DNA of 45,357 bases from Akkermansiaceae bacterium (GTDB taxonomy: Bacteria; Verrucomicrobiota; Verrucomicrobiia; Verrucomicrobiales; Akkermansiaceae), in assembly GCA_025354565.1 (NCBI GenBank), contig JANXMQ010000012.1, forward strand, positions 1-45,357. Direction: 5' to 3'. The notes under the pieces were generated by a model. It was not told where the DNA came from, did no database searches, and saw only the letters and a list, made by a program, of their open reading frames with translations. The position numbers and the translations under genes are program-made. Below, in pieces: positions 6,635-15,437 of this stretch. The number at the start of each line of letters is the position of its first letter. Position 1 is the first letter of the stretch.

Positions 6635-7795
6635 TTAAATACCACTTTGCATCATTTTCGGTCCCATCAGGAAGATTGGCAAGAAGGTTCCCACAAACAC
6701 GGCAGCGATAAGGCTGACGGCGATGATGAGCACGATGAAACTGATCGCGGCGGCGAAGGAGTTCATGTGGTTCTGCAAGTCTTCCTCATACATCTCGGCC
6801 AACATATCCAACTGCGCGTCAAGTGAGGCGGATTTCTCACCGATCGACAGCATGTGAGTGACCTGCGCGTCCACCGAGGTGTATTTCGCAAATGCCGTGG
6901 AAAGCGGGACACCTGAATGTTCATATTTATCCGCAGCCATGCGGAGTTCATTATAGAATGGGGTATTGCGCACGCTGTTTGCCGAGACCCGAATTGACTT
7001 CGCGAGGTTGATGCCGTTTGAGTGAAGCAATTTGATCGTGGAGATGAAGGTCATCTGACGCAGGCTCATGATTAGCAAGCGGAGCAATCGCCATTTCGAC
7101 ATGACGAAGCCGAGGATTAGGTTGCGAACATGGGCTGATTTGAAAATGGTAAGAGCGATCGCGACGACGCCGATGACAACATACATCCAGACCGCCTGGG
7201 TAAAATGGCTGACCTTGAATGAGATGGCGGTCATACCGTCTGGTTTCGCATTCACACCTAACAACATCGCCTCGACCTGTGGCACGATCCTGACCTGCGA
7301 GGTGATGAAAGCGCCCGATAGAACGCAGATGATGATGCCAGGAGTGATCGTCGCTTTTTTGAGCTGCTTTTGGAAAAATAATTCACTTTTGAGGCGGGTG
7401 GCTAACGATTGGAAGGCATGGTGAAGCTGACCAGCATCCGAACCCGCCTGGACCAAGCCGATGATGGTTTCGTTGAAGCGCTTTGTCCGGCGAAATGCTT
7501 CATGCACATTCATTCCGGAGTTAATATCCTCGCGGATGTGCATGAGCGCATCTACCATCGTTTTGTTAGGCAGGCCCTGTCCGTAGTATTTGAGGGCATC
7601 TGCGGTGTTGATCTGCGCGCGCAGCATGGAACCAAGACCGCGGAACAGATCGACCAGTTCCTTTTTACTAAATTCCTTGACCTTTTTCGGCTTGTTAAGC
7701 GCTCCCAGAAGTCCCTTCTGTGCGACCGGGGGGGGGGCCTTAACGGAAGCTGAGGAGGCGGCGTTTCTGTCAGATGTGGTAGTGGCACTAGTCAT
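6635..7795 (-). CDS. pilC: Type IV pilus / type II secretion platform protein PilC/GspF
   Basis: 386 residues, the usual family length. After a variable Pro/Lys-rich start come two GspF repeats: the first includes LFRGLGSMLRAQINTADAL and the second LLIMSLRQMTFISTIKLLHSNG and THMLSIGEKSASLDAQLDML. Hydrophobic segments lie near residues 145-165, 205-225 and 350-380. By family it is the inner-membrane platform on which the assembly ATPase acts to extrude pilin subunits. Its start overlaps the pilB stop by 8 bases (ATGACTAG, 7788-7795). A run of ten G:C pairs sits at codons 20-23 (7728-7737); slippage there would frameshift the protein. Confidence 0.95.
   Translation of the reverse strand: MTSATTTSDRNAASSASVKAPPPVAQKGLLGALNKPKKVKEFSKKELVDLFRGLGSMLRAQINTADALKYYGQGLPNKTMVDALMHIREDINSGMNVHEAFRRTKRFNETIIGLVQAGSDAGQLHHAFQSLATRLKSELFFQKQLKKATITPGIIICVLSGAFITSQVRIVPQVEAMLLGVNAKPDGMTAISFKVSHFTQAVWMYVVIGVVAIALTIFKSAHVRNLILGFVMSKWRLLRLLIMSLRQMTFISTIKLLHSNGINLAKSIRVSANSVRNTPFYNELRMAADKYEHSGVPLSTAFAKYTSVDAQVTHMLSIGEKSASLDAQLDMLAEMYEEDLQNHMNSFAAAISFIVLIIAVSLIAAVFVGTFLPIFLMGPKMMQSGI
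7728..7737. repeat. Ten-base G:C homopolymer in pilC codons 20-23
   Basis: An uninterrupted run of ten G on the plus strand encodes the prolines of APPPVAQK in the N-terminal part of pilC. It is the longest mononucleotide run noticed in the window. Tracts of this length inside a coding region are known contingency sites in phase-variable surface genes of other bacteria. Whether it varies here is not known. Confidence 0.8.
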
Positions 7796-9485
7796 CGGTG
7801 TAGGTCATGTCGATGACCTTGCTGACGGCGGCAAGGTCGGTTTTCCCTTCACGGAGCAACCGCAAACCGCTGCGGCGGAGGTTTGGCAGGACGCCTTCCT
7901 CGGCGACCTTGACTTCCAGTTCGTAGGGAGTCATCTCGCCTTTCGAGAGCATATCAGAAATTTTTGGTGTGATGGGAATAATTTCGAGGATCGCGGTGCG
8001 TCCGCTATATCCGGTGTTGCGGCATTCCTGGCAACCGCCGGTTTTGGCAACGAAGATTGGAATATCCGCCCAGGAATCATCGAGGCTGAAGGTTTTTCGG
8101 TCGATTTCCTCAATGCCGTTAGACGTTTCCTTGCAATAGGGGCATAGGAGTTTGACCAAACGCTGGGCGCAGGCCGCCTTCAGAGTTTGGGCGATTTTCC
8201 AGCGTTCCAGACCGAGTTGTTCGAAGCGCTCGATGATTTGCGAGGCCCGCGGGGTGTGGATGGTAGTTAGTACTTTGTGACCTGTTACGGCGGCCTCGAT
8301 GGCGAGCTCGGCGGACTCGATGTCGCGGACCTCACCCATCAGGATGATGTCGGGATCGGAGCGCATGAATGAGGCGATCATCGGTTTGAATTCCTTCGCG
8401 CTTTTAAGGTCGCAATGAGTGATGCCAGGAACCTCATCCTCCACGGGGTTTTCCAGGGTGAGGATGTTTACTTCTGGGCGGTTCAGTTCGCGCAGGATGG
8501 CATTGAGAGTGGTGGATTTTCCTGAACCGGTCGGACCTGACATGACGATGATACCGGATGGAATTTTCATCACCTTGTTGAGGGCGAACATCGTATCGTC
8601 ATCGAACGCCAGTGTGCCCTTGCCGAGAGTGACGTTGATGTTGCTTTTGTCTAGCAACCGCATCGTCACATGATAGCCGCGGTAAGTACGGTGTCTCTCG
8701 TAGCGAATATCGATCGGGCGGTGGAAATAGGAAATGGTGAAGCGCCCGGATATTCCGGGTGTGGTATTGCGGATCTCGGTGGGCAGCCGCATGAGGTTGA
8801 GGAGGAATGCGTCCAGGCGATCCTTGAGCTTCATCGGAATCTCTACTTTCGCACCAATGTCACCATCAACACGGAAACAGTAATAGAAAGTTTCCTTCTC
8901 GACCTTGAAGTGGATGTCCGAGGCACGAGTCCTAACAGAGTCTGCCATAATCGTGGCAATGAGTTGAGCCATCGGCTCGGCGTAGTCGGTTGTCACGTCG
9001 AAGTCATGAATCCCGTCATCCAGGTCTTCCACGTCGATGGCCTCCAACTCGGATCTGCTAGGACCGTTGTTCGTGGCAATGGATTCGATGGCGCGGCTGA
9101 TTTCCGAGGCAAGCGTGACGATTTTGACAATCTCAAGATTGGGAAAGCGCGGGGCGAGATATTCCTCGGGAAGCGGGTTCCAGGGATTCGCGATGGCGAC
9201 GATGAGCTTGTCTGCGCCGGAGAGACAGAGCGGAGCAAAAAAGCCGCGGGTCATAACGGTGGAGTCACAGCTGGCGTGGAGTGTGCCATCGCAGAACTCG
9301 GCAACTTTCGGGAAAAATGGCAGACCGTTGATTTTCGCGAGGGACGCCATGAAACTGTAGCGGGTCACTCTGTTAGGAACTTGATCTTGGCCGAGCTCCG
9401 CATAACTCGGATCGTGACGGGCCAGCTCGCCCATGATGCGGCGGCTGATAAGCTCATTGAAGGAAATGCCATCGAATTCAATCAT
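7788..9485 (-). CDS. pilB: Pilus / secretion assembly ATPase PilB/GspE
   Basis: 565 residues. The N-terminal domain (about 1-140) contains GLPFFPKVAEF and LIVAIANPWNP, as in GspE/MshE N-domains. The motor domain has Walker A GPTGSGKST (317-325), Walker B IILMGEVRD (380-388) and the His box TGHKVLTTIHT. A tetracysteine zinc site CPYC (448-451) and CQEC (485-488) is typical of PilB/GspE and absent from PilT. It powers pilin polymerisation from the cytoplasm. The ATG at 9485 overlaps the preceding stop as ATGA; the longer frame from 9518 is less likely. It overlaps pilC by 8 bases. Confidence 0.95.
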   Translation of the reverse strand: MIEFDGISFNELISRRIMGELARHDPSYAELGQDQVPNRVTRYSFMASLAKINGLPFFPKVAEFCDGTLHASCDSTVMTRGFFAPLCLSGADKLIVAIANPWNPLPEEYLAPRFPNLEIVKIVTLASEISRAIESIATNNGPSRSELEAIDVEDLDDGIHDFDVTTDYAEPMAQLIATIMADSVRTRASDIHFKVEKETFYYCFRVDGDIGAKVEIPMKLKDRLDAFLLNLMRLPTEIRNTTPGISGRFTISYFHRPIDIRYERHRTYRGYHVTMRLLDKSNINVTLGKGTLAFDDDTMFALNKVMKIPSGIIVMSGPTGSGKSTTLNAILRELNRPEVNILTLENPVEDEVPGITHCDLKSAKEFKPMIASFMRSDPDIILMGEVRDIESAELAIEAAVTGHKVLTTIHTPRASQIIERFEQLGLERWKIAQTLKAACAQRLVKLLCPYCKETSNGIEEIDRKTFSLDDSWADIPIFVAKTGGCQECRNTGYSGRTAILEIIPITPKISDMLSKGEMTPYELEVKVAEEGVLPNLRRSGLRLLREGKTDLAAVSKVIDMTYTDD

Positions 9486-10066
9486 AGCTCGAAATGCTTG
9501 CGGGATAAGAAGGTCCAACTTTCGTAGTCGAGACGGACTAAAGTGATGAAGGGCCGGATGCCAACGCGCTTGAAAACCACGGCCCGGATTTCATCTGCTA
9601 GAATCGCACTGGCCACCGGGTTCACGGAGGCGATGCCGATGGAATCCGTGTCCTCGGCATAGATCACGGGAGCGAATAAAGCCCTGGCGATTTTATGAAT
9701 TTGATCGAACGAGTCGTAGAAGGCCGAGGGCGCGATCAATTTACCCGCGAAGGGGACATAGGGCACATAGGGTGTCTGCGTGGCGGCGACTTTGATCCCG
9801 AGATCGAAGATCGCTGGCCCCAGATGTTCCTCGCCATGTCCTTGGGTGCGCGCCAACACTTCCAAAAGATCACTCGGTCGTTTTTGGGCATGCGACTCAC
9901 GGGCTGCGGCGATGGCCTGAGAGATTTCCAAAGGACTGGAGCAGCGAGCCTCATGCAGCGCTCCAGCGGTTTGCTGCAGGCAAATTTCCGCAAAATCCCA
10001 GACATCGCCATTTTTGATGGGGATGGCGGGTTCTTGAACGGCGAGGAAGGGTGATGCGGATGACAT
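9482..10066 (-). CDS. Free-standing GspE/MshE N-domain-like protein
   Basis: 194 residues without any ATPase motif. The C-terminal half contains LFAPVIYAEDTDSIGIASVNPVAS-like sequence and then VFKRVGIRPFITL. This follows the pattern of T2SSE_N/MshEN domains (a strand pair, an A-x-x-x-P turn, then a helix ending in a second strand). The middle (SDLLEVLARTQGHGEEHLG) recalls the helical part of that fold. Its gene sits directly before pilB and overlaps it by ATGA. It may be a duplicated or split ATPase regulatory domain controlling PilB, perhaps by binding a nucleotide such as c-di-GMP. The domain assignment is by eye and tentative. Confidence 0.6.
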   Translation of the reverse strand: MSSASPFLAVQEPAIPIKNGDVWDFAEICLQQTAGALHEARCSSPLEISQAIAAARESHAQKRPSDLLEVLARTQGHGEEHLGPAIFDLGIKVAATQTPYVPYVPFAGKLIAPSAFYDSFDQIHKIARALFAPVIYAEDTDSIGIASVNPVASAILADEIRAVVFKRVGIRPFITLVRLDYESWTFLSRKHFEL

Positions 10067-10126
10067 AGGAGCAGATTAAATTTGTTGACTAACGAAGGAC
10101 AGACTGGTGCCTTGTTAGTTGCTGGC

Positions 10127-11884
10127 TCAATGCTTACTAGCGGTGCTGAACTGTGGTTGCGTGCGCGACTGAATGGGAGGCGGGGAGGGCTCTTGGGTAT
10201 CCAGTGGCATAACTTCCCCGCTGCGCGGGTAGTAGGGCGCTTGGGACGGCTGCATCCCACGAATGGTTCGTTTCATGTTAGGCTCGTGGGCCTGCCCGGG
10301 ATTATCCTCATCGACCCAGTCGTGGTCGCAGCCAAGGACCGTGGCGGCGCGAAGCCGGCTGCTGGCACTATTGTTCGCCATGCCGTTGGCCGGATCGTAG
10401 GACTTGGGAGTAACGATGAAGACAAGGCTGGTGTTTTCTTTTGAAGCTTCCTTACTTTTGAAAAAGAAGTTAAGGAGTGGAACATCGCCCAAGATCGGGA
10501 CTTTGGTTTTGTCCGTGCTTTTGGCCTCGCCATAGAAACCGCCGATAACAAGTGAGTGCCCATCCGGCACGCGGGCGATCGACTCGACCATCGACTCTGT
10601 AACACGGGGATATTGATTGCCGGAAACGCTGACAATTTCTGCCACGATCTGGGCGGAGCGCGGGCGAATTTTCATGCGGACGGTGCCATCGGGCAGTAAG
10701 GTCGGGGTGACCACGAGCGAAATACCGATTTCCCGATGTTTGTCAGGTGACTGATCGATGCTCTGGTCACCTGCGTCGATTTTATAGCGGACTTGCTCGG
10801 TGACAGTCGGGTTGCCGCCTGAGGTGGTGGCCGTGCTGGTGGTGGTGATGATAGGGATACGGTCGATGATGGAAATCGTTGCTTGCTCGTTGTCTTCGGT
10901 AATCAACGTTGGGTTTGAAACCTGGCTGGCAAGGCCACCATCTGCTAGAGCGTGGAGCACGCCGGTCAGTTGGATTGGACTGAGGACGACATTGGATTCC
11001 CCAACTGCGGAGGTGGTGTTAAGACTGAAGAGCGAGTTGAGACTGGATGTTAACGTTATATTGGTTCCGGCTTTGCCAAGCGAGTTGGTCCAGTTGATGC
11101 CCGAGTGATTCCCGGCAGTACTGTTGATGCGGAGAATTTTGGTTTCGACGATGATCTGGCCCTTCGCCTTGTCGATGCCGTGGAGCAAGTCTCGGACCTG
11201 TTCGATGCGGTGGGCGGCGTCGATAACGATGATGGTGTTGGTTTTTGGCTCGAAGTTCACGATGCCGGTGCCGGGGCTCAGCATTGGTTTTATCAATTCC
11301 TTGATTTGGTCCATATCAGTAGGACGGAGATAGCGGAGTTGATAGTGGAATTCCATGCTCGGTAGCTGCGCGAGCTGAGCCTGGGTCAAAGCATAAATCG
11401 TGCTACCTTTGGTGTGGAGCGAGAGGCCGTACATAAATGCGAGTTCCTCCATTTGTTGCAGTGGATTACCATCGTTGAGATGACCGGTAACTCGGAATTC
11501 CGGAGCGGAAATTTTTGAATTATGGAAATACTGGCGACCTGCCGATTTCGCAAGAAACTGGAAAATGTCATTGAGTTCGGCATCCTTGATGATGTATCCC
11601 TCGTCGGATTTTTTCATATCCTGCTTTTGCAGTTCCACCGGAGCGACGGGGGCCGTTACCGCAGTGCCCACCGGAGCGGTGGGGACCTTTCCCGCAGCGG
11701 CATCCGTAGGTTCGGAAGCAGGTGCGAGCGGCTCAGGGCGGGTGTTTCCAGCAGCGGGGATTTCCGGAATTTGAGATTCTACGGACGCCACTGGCTCTAT
11801 CAAGGAGTTAGCGGGCAACTGCGCGTGAAGCGGCCCGAATAATAGAATGGTGGTGGTAAAAATAAGGAGTTTCGCAGCTTTCAT
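10127..11884 (-). CDS. Outer-membrane secretin (PilQ/GspD family)
   Basis: 585 residues with a signal peptide (MKAAKLLIFTTTILLFGPLHA). A Pro/Ala-rich linker (about 25-90) leads to an N1-like repeat (GYIIKDAELNDIFQFLAKSAG), a second repeat (HYQLRYLRPTDMDQIKELI, then TNTIIVIDAAHRIEQV) and the secretin core with SLVVTPTLLPDGTVRMKIRP and VPILGDVPLLNFFF, the family hallmark. The long Ser/Thr-rich loop at about 255-275 fits a gate region. It forms the multimeric outer-membrane channel for the pilus or substrate. It follows the PilP-like gene by 29 bp, matching the pilMNOPQ order and Akkermansia Amuc_1098. Confidence 0.95.
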   Translation of the reverse strand: MKAAKLLIFTTTILLFGPLHAQLPANSLIEPVASVESQIPEIPAAGNTRPEPLAPASEPTDAAAGKVPTAPVGTAVTAPVAPVELQKQDMKKSDEGYIIKDAELNDIFQFLAKSAGRQYFHNSKISAPEFRVTGHLNDGNPLQQMEELAFMYGLSLHTKGSTIYALTQAQLAQLPSMEFHYQLRYLRPTDMDQIKELIKPMLSPGTGIVNFEPKTNTIIVIDAAHRIEQVRDLLHGIDKAKGQIIVETKILRINSTAGNHSGINWTNSLGKAGTNITLTSSLNSLFSLNTTSAVGESNVVLSPIQLTGVLHALADGGLASQVSNPTLITEDNEQATISIIDRIPIITTTSTATTSGGNPTVTEQVRYKIDAGDQSIDQSPDKHREIGISLVVTPTLLPDGTVRMKIRPRSAQIVAEIVSVSGNQYPRVTESMVESIARVPDGHSLVIGGFYGEAKSTDKTKVPILGDVPLLNFFFKSKEASKENTSLVFIVTPKSYDPANGMANNSASSRLRAATVLGCDHDWVDEDNPGQAHEPNMKRTIRGMQPSQAPYYPRSGEVMPLDTQEPSPPPIQSRTQPQFSTASKH

Positions 11885-11913
11885 GATCGTGGCGGTGAGC
11901 GGTTTGTGGATAT

Positions 11914-12585
11914 TCAGGGTGCGGGGTTGGCCGCTTCGAGTTCAATCGGGGCATTCGGGCGATCTAGAACCATGCCAGGTGCGGTGATTCCATGATTTCC
12001 AGCCGTCATGCCATCTGGCAGCATGTCGAGTTTGCGGTTGGCTGTTTCGCCAGTATCAAGATTCTGGAATGCAATCTGACGGGAGGTGACCTCAATGACT
12101 TGAACGCGGATTTGTTTACCGCGAAATGTTAGAGGAAGCTGATCCCCCTGCTTTATCGAGCGGGTTCCTATCAAAAACCGTTTTTCACCCGGCATGATGG
12201 TGCTAACGACGAGCATTTGGATAATATCAGCAAACGGCGTGGCGAGAATCGGCGCGGCATGATGCATGGCTTTTATGGTGGCGACCTTGATGACGGGTTT
12301 CGCTTCCGGATCCTGTGGTTGCCCGAAGGGATCAGTGGCGCGGCCCTTGATGAGAAAGACGGCGGCAAGCGATGCCAGATGGCCTTCCAACTCAGCGGGG
12401 CCGACGTAGCGGGAGGGCGTCGTGCTAACAGGACCAGCCTCTTTGACAACCGCCACGGCTTTTTCTCCCGGCTTCGGTGCCGCTGCGTCCGGGACAAGCG
12501 GTTTGTTACCGAAGTTCGCCGCAGACTGGGCGAACGCCGAAGCCGACAATGCCATAGCAAAGAAGATGTGGGTTAGTTTTCCCAT
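11914..12585 (-). CDS. PilP-like periplasmic protein (Amuc_1099-like position)
   Basis: 223 residues with a signal peptide (MGKLTHIFFAMALSASAFAQ). There is a flexible linker (about 21-70), then a beta-rich domain containing RFLIGTRSIKQGDQLPL and KQIRVQVIEVTSRQIAF, similar to the small beta-barrel HR domain of PilP/GspC proteins. Its position between a PilO-like gene and the secretin gene supports a PilP role, linking the inner-membrane PilNO complex to the secretin. The start overlaps the preceding gene by 13 bases. The assignment rests on context and fold character rather than a recognised signature. Confidence 0.65.
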   Translation of the reverse strand: MGKLTHIFFAMALSASAFAQSAANFGNKPLVPDAAAPKPGEKAVAVVKEAGPVSTTPSRYVGPAELEGHLASLAAVFLIKGRATDPFGQPQDPEAKPVIKVATIKAMHHAAPILATPFADIIQMLVVSTIMPGEKRFLIGTRSIKQGDQLPLTFRGKQIRVQVIEVTSRQIAFQNLDTGETANRKLDMLPDGMTAGNHGITAPGMVLDRPNAPIELEAANPAP

Positions 12586-13109
12586 GCGGTGTAAGTGACT
12601 TGAAAGTTCAGGAGCGAGGCCTGATTTGAATTCTGATCGATCCGGAGTTCCTGGAGTTGCAGTTGCGGCATACGGGTTTCCAGTTCGAGAAACGCACGCT
12701 GCATGGTGCGGTAGGTGCCGCGGAAGGCGATCCGGAGCTGTGAGGATTTTTGGGCGGAGACTGCGCCGAAACCGGTCCGGACGTTGGAAGGGTCGAACGC
12801 GGTCAACTGGATTTCCTTACTCGGAAGCTTCGCGGAAATTTCCCGCAGGGTGGTCTGTGCGGCGCTGGCGGTTTCCTGCGCGAGTAGTGTGTTCCAGCGC
12901 TCGATATGCTGATGCTGACGAGTGACCTGCGCCTCGATCTCAAGTCCCGCCATCCGACTGGATTCATTGCTTTTGTAATTCGTTTGTTTGTGTTCGAAGG
13001 ATTGCGTCATGTGCGTTTTAAGCATATAGCAAAGACCGAGTACCACGACGGTGGCGAGGACGGGCAGAACAATGCCGAACACGGTGATTGGTTGACGGTA
13101 AAGATACAT
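12573..13109 (-). CDS. PilO-like inner-membrane alignment protein
   Basis: 178 residues. There is a short cytoplasmic start, one membrane helix (about 8-30, ITVFGIVLPVLATVVVLGLCY), a long helical or coiled-coil stretch (about 35-95, KQTNYKSNESSRM to LLAQETASAAQTT) and a C-terminal alpha/beta domain (LRIAFRGTYRTMQRAFLEL, then LQLQELRID). This is the PilN/PilO layout. Akkermansia Amuc_1100 occupies the same slot and is longer. It likely pairs with the PilN-like part of the upstream fusion. The gene starts 3 bp after that gene's stop. Confidence 0.7.
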   Translation of the reverse strand: MYLYRQPITVFGIVLPVLATVVVLGLCYMLKTHMTQSFEHKQTNYKSNESSRMAGLEIEAQVTRQHQHIERWNTLLAQETASAAQTTLREISAKLPSKEIQLTAFDPSNVRTGFGAVSAQKSSQLRIAFRGTYRTMQRAFLELETRMPQLQLQELRIDQNSNQASLLNFQVTYTAWEN

Positions 13110-13112
13110 GAC

Positions 13113-14891
13113 TCAGGGGGCGGGGGCTTTGGCAACGATAATCGCCATGGGGTCGGTGGCCGCAAAGCGTTGGGTGATAGTTAGATCGAAGGTGTATGGA
13201 TAGGTGGATTCATCCGCGTCGCTGACTACTTCTGGCGGCATGGGTTTATAACTTTGGTTTTCCTGAGTGCGGACATTAACGACTAAGTTACGGTTGCCCG
13301 CGTTCGGGCTAAACGAACTATTGCCTGTGATGCGGGCGACCTCGCTGAAGTGCGCGGAGATGCCCTCGCGGGTGTTGATCGTGTTCAGATATTCCAACGC
13401 CTCATCGCGGGCAAAACCGGTGATTTTCCACTCCTTGATGAATCCCAACTTGGCTAGGCCAGCAGCGCTTTCTGGCTTGGAGTAATGGATATAGGTTTTC
13501 ACTAACATGCCGCCGTTTTCAGGAAACATGCGTGAGAGGGATTCCATGGCGGTCCAGGCTTTTGCGCGGTCATCCAACAGGTTGTTCCAATGATCCGCTT
13601 TCTGCCTTTCCGCAGTCAGCTTGGCCAGCCGGGTCTGCGATGCTTCCGCCTGCAAAGGATCGAATGCCCACTCAGGGCGACGGACCAGATCGATCACCCC
13701 GAAGCCGAAGTAGGCGAGAAATAGCACTGCGATGGAGAAGACCACGACCCGGGCCAGTCTGAGAATTCTGAGGAGCCGCATTTCCGAGCGGTTCGGATAA
13801 ATTTCAACAATATCCTTGGGAGTCGGCAGAAAATCCTGCAGCGCCCATTTTTCCTCACGGAGGATTGTGAAAGTATGGCTGGTCGTGTCTGTTAGCGATC
13901 CCATGACGGAGTGCGCGGCGATGGCAGGCTCGGGGCACCAGTTTGGGAGTCCTTCGAGTTGGATCGGGTGAATCATTTCCACTCTGCTGGTGGTGAAGGA
14001 TATCCTTAAATCAGCGATGAGAGCGGTGTCCACATTTCCACCGAGTGGCAATACGTAGAGGTCGGGATCGACAAATTCCAAGGATGCATTAGTAGTCGTT
14101 AAGGCATTGCGGAAATGGGCCGGGCGTTGCAGTCCGCGATGCTGCAGCGTACGGATGAGTCGTAGATCCGCGTGCTCATTGAAGAAGGCAAGAGTGGTGA
14201 ACCAAGGATACTGAAGGATCGCCACAAATGGCTTGCCCGGCGTGGGCTGAAGAGCCTGACCTAGGCCCATGATGACGATCAGCGGAGCGCTCAAGGCATG
14301 GGTGATGATCGGGAAATTATCGTTTTCCCCAGCTTCACGGAATGTGGCGATGAGCGAGCCGTATTGTCTGGATAGCGTGATGGCCGCACCGATCACCGCA
14401 CTGCCCGCCGCTGGGTAGGGTATCACCCGCCACGAACCCTGATCAGCGTGGATTGAGGAGTCTTCGAGAATCGAGCCGGGATCATGGACCGCAGCGTCTC
14501 GTAGATCCATGAGAGCGGCCGGATTTTTGAGTTCCGGCTTCAGCTCGGTTGTTGCAAATTCGTCGGCGATGTGGAGTATCACCCCTAGGGAGTTGGCCCC
14601 ATTTGAGCGTGCGTAGCGCAGGGCCTCTACGACGATGGGATTGAGTTTCGCCGGGTCGTGCAGGGTTTCATCCGCGATTGACGGGCCGCTGCTCCATTGG
14701 GCTTTTTTCTGATCGTGATAGAAAGTGGAGATGCCTGCTCCATCCGCCCGGATGTGCAATTGCAAGTTAAGGTCCAAGGCATTCTGATACCAAGCTGGAT
14801 TGCTCGCGCGGGTCGTATTGCGCAGAATCGAACATGCCTGGCCAAACTGCTGGAGAGCATTCAGGGACGCCGGATGTTGGAAAGTGGCCAA
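13113..14891 (-). CDS. PilM-PilN-like fusion protein (GspL-like topology)
   Basis: 592 residues. Residues 1-370 form a cytoplasmic alpha/beta region in the position of the actin-like PilM/GspL domain, though no strict actin-fold ATP motif is evident. One membrane helix lies at 381-401 (VVVFSIAVLFLAYFGFGVI). After it come a helical segment (about 415-455, QTRLAKLTAERQKADHWN) and a periplasmic domain (about 460-580, KEWKITGFARDEALEYL) of PilN type. It should couple the cytoplasmic ATPase to the periplasmic alignment complex. It lies between the pilins and the PilO-like gene, the slot of Amuc_1101. A G8 run (14925-14932) lies 34 bp upstream of its start. Confidence 0.7.
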   Translation of the reverse strand: MATFQHPASLNALQQFGQACSILRNTTRASNPAWYQNALDLNLQLHIRADGAGISTFYHDQKKAQWSSGPSIADETLHDPAKLNPIVVEALRYARSNGANSLGVILHIADEFATTELKPELKNPAALMDLRDAAVHDPGSILEDSSIHADQGSWRVIPYPAAGSAVIGAAITLSRQYGSLIATFREAGENDNFPIITHALSAPLIVIMGLGQALQPTPGKPFVAILQYPWFTTLAFFNEHADLRLIRTLQHRGLQRPAHFRNALTTTNASLEFVDPDLYVLPLGGNVDTALIADLRISFTTSRVEMIHPIQLEGLPNWCPEPAIAAHSVMGSLTDTTSHTFTILREEKWALQDFLPTPKDIVEIYPNRSEMRLLRILRLARVVVFSIAVLFLAYFGFGVIDLVRRPEWAFDPLQAEASQTRLAKLTAERQKADHWNNLLDDRAKAWTAMESLSRMFPENGGMLVKTYIHYSKPESAAGLAKLGFIKEWKITGFARDEALEYLNTINTREGISAHFSEVARITGNSSFSPNAGNRNLVVNVRTQENQSYKPMPPEVVSDADESTYPYTFDLTITQRFAATDPMAIIVAKAPAP

Positions 14892-14960
14892 GAGTCTGTG
14901 AAGTAAGGGAGTGCATGGCGGACTGGGGGGGGCATCCGGGAAAGGAAATTTGAGGAAGGA

Positions 14961-14993
14961 AACGGCCCGCCCGCCATCGACAGGCGGACCGTT
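14961..14993 (-). terminator. Terminator-like hairpin after the pilin genes
   Basis: On the minus strand AACGGTCCGCC pairs with GGCGGGCCGTT (one G-U pair) around an 11-base loop, followed by TTTCCTTCCTC, a weak U-rich tail. It lies 34 bp after the stop of the second pilin gene and before the PilM-PilN-like gene. Partial termination here would give high pilin and lower machine expression from one transcript. Confidence 0.55.
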
Positions 14994-15026
14994 GGATTGG
15001 TTCTCCCTAATGGGAGATCATGATGG

Positions 15027-15437
15027 TTACCACTGGGTGTACGTAGCAGCGTCCGGGCTATAGTCGGTATCCGAGCCGTTCGCATAGGCGGCCACAAGAT
15101 ACAGCGTCCCGATGGCAGGAACCACCGTGCCGTAGGTGTAGCTGATGTCGGTGTTTGGTGCGTTGACGCTGTTGACGTACTTGCCGCTACCGATGATATC
15201 AGTGGAGGCAAGGCTAGCGCCAATGTCCAAGGCTTTAACATTCGCGTGACCCCGAACGGCTTGTTGCACGTTACGGATGTTCAGGATGTTGGCGGCACGG
15301 TCCGACCCCTTCTTCCAGGCGCGGGCGCCGATGAAGAGGATCGAGATGAGGGAAAGCAAAACGAGGATGACGACCGTCAATTCGAGGAGGGTCATACCGG
15401 ACTTGCTTTTCATGTTTTGGGTGTTAGTCAGTTTCAT
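15027..15437 (-). CDS. Type IV major pilin-like protein, copy 2
   Basis: 136 residues. The leader ends KSKSG and is cut before MTLLELTVVILVLL, giving Gly at -1 and Glu at +5. A second Met (MKSKSG) could give a 6-residue leader instead of 14. The long hydrophobic helix continues into SISILFIGARAWKKGSDRAA. The head domain ends ATYTQW and has no cysteine pair. The first 64 codons are nearly identical in DNA to the neighbouring copy, while the heads differ. A (GT)6 tract (15439-15450) is 1 bp upstream of the start; the leader is A/C-rich on the coding strand with no Shine-Dalgarno. Confidence 0.9.
   Translation of the reverse strand: MKLTNTQNMKSKSGMTLLELTVVILVLLSLISILFIGARAWKKGSDRAANILNIRNVQQAVRGHANVKALDIGASLASTDIIGSGKYVNSVNAPNTDISYTYGTVVPAIGTLYLVAAYANGSDTDYSPDAATYTQW
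15246..15437. repeat. Near-identical direct repeat, pilin copy 2 segment
   Basis: This 192-bp segment matches 15723-15914 with only three differences seen by eye. It covers the leader, N-terminal helix and following 45 or so residues of the pilin. Identity drops sharply on the head side (below 15246), the pattern expected from recent duplication or gene conversion limited to the N-terminal half. Confidence 0.9.
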
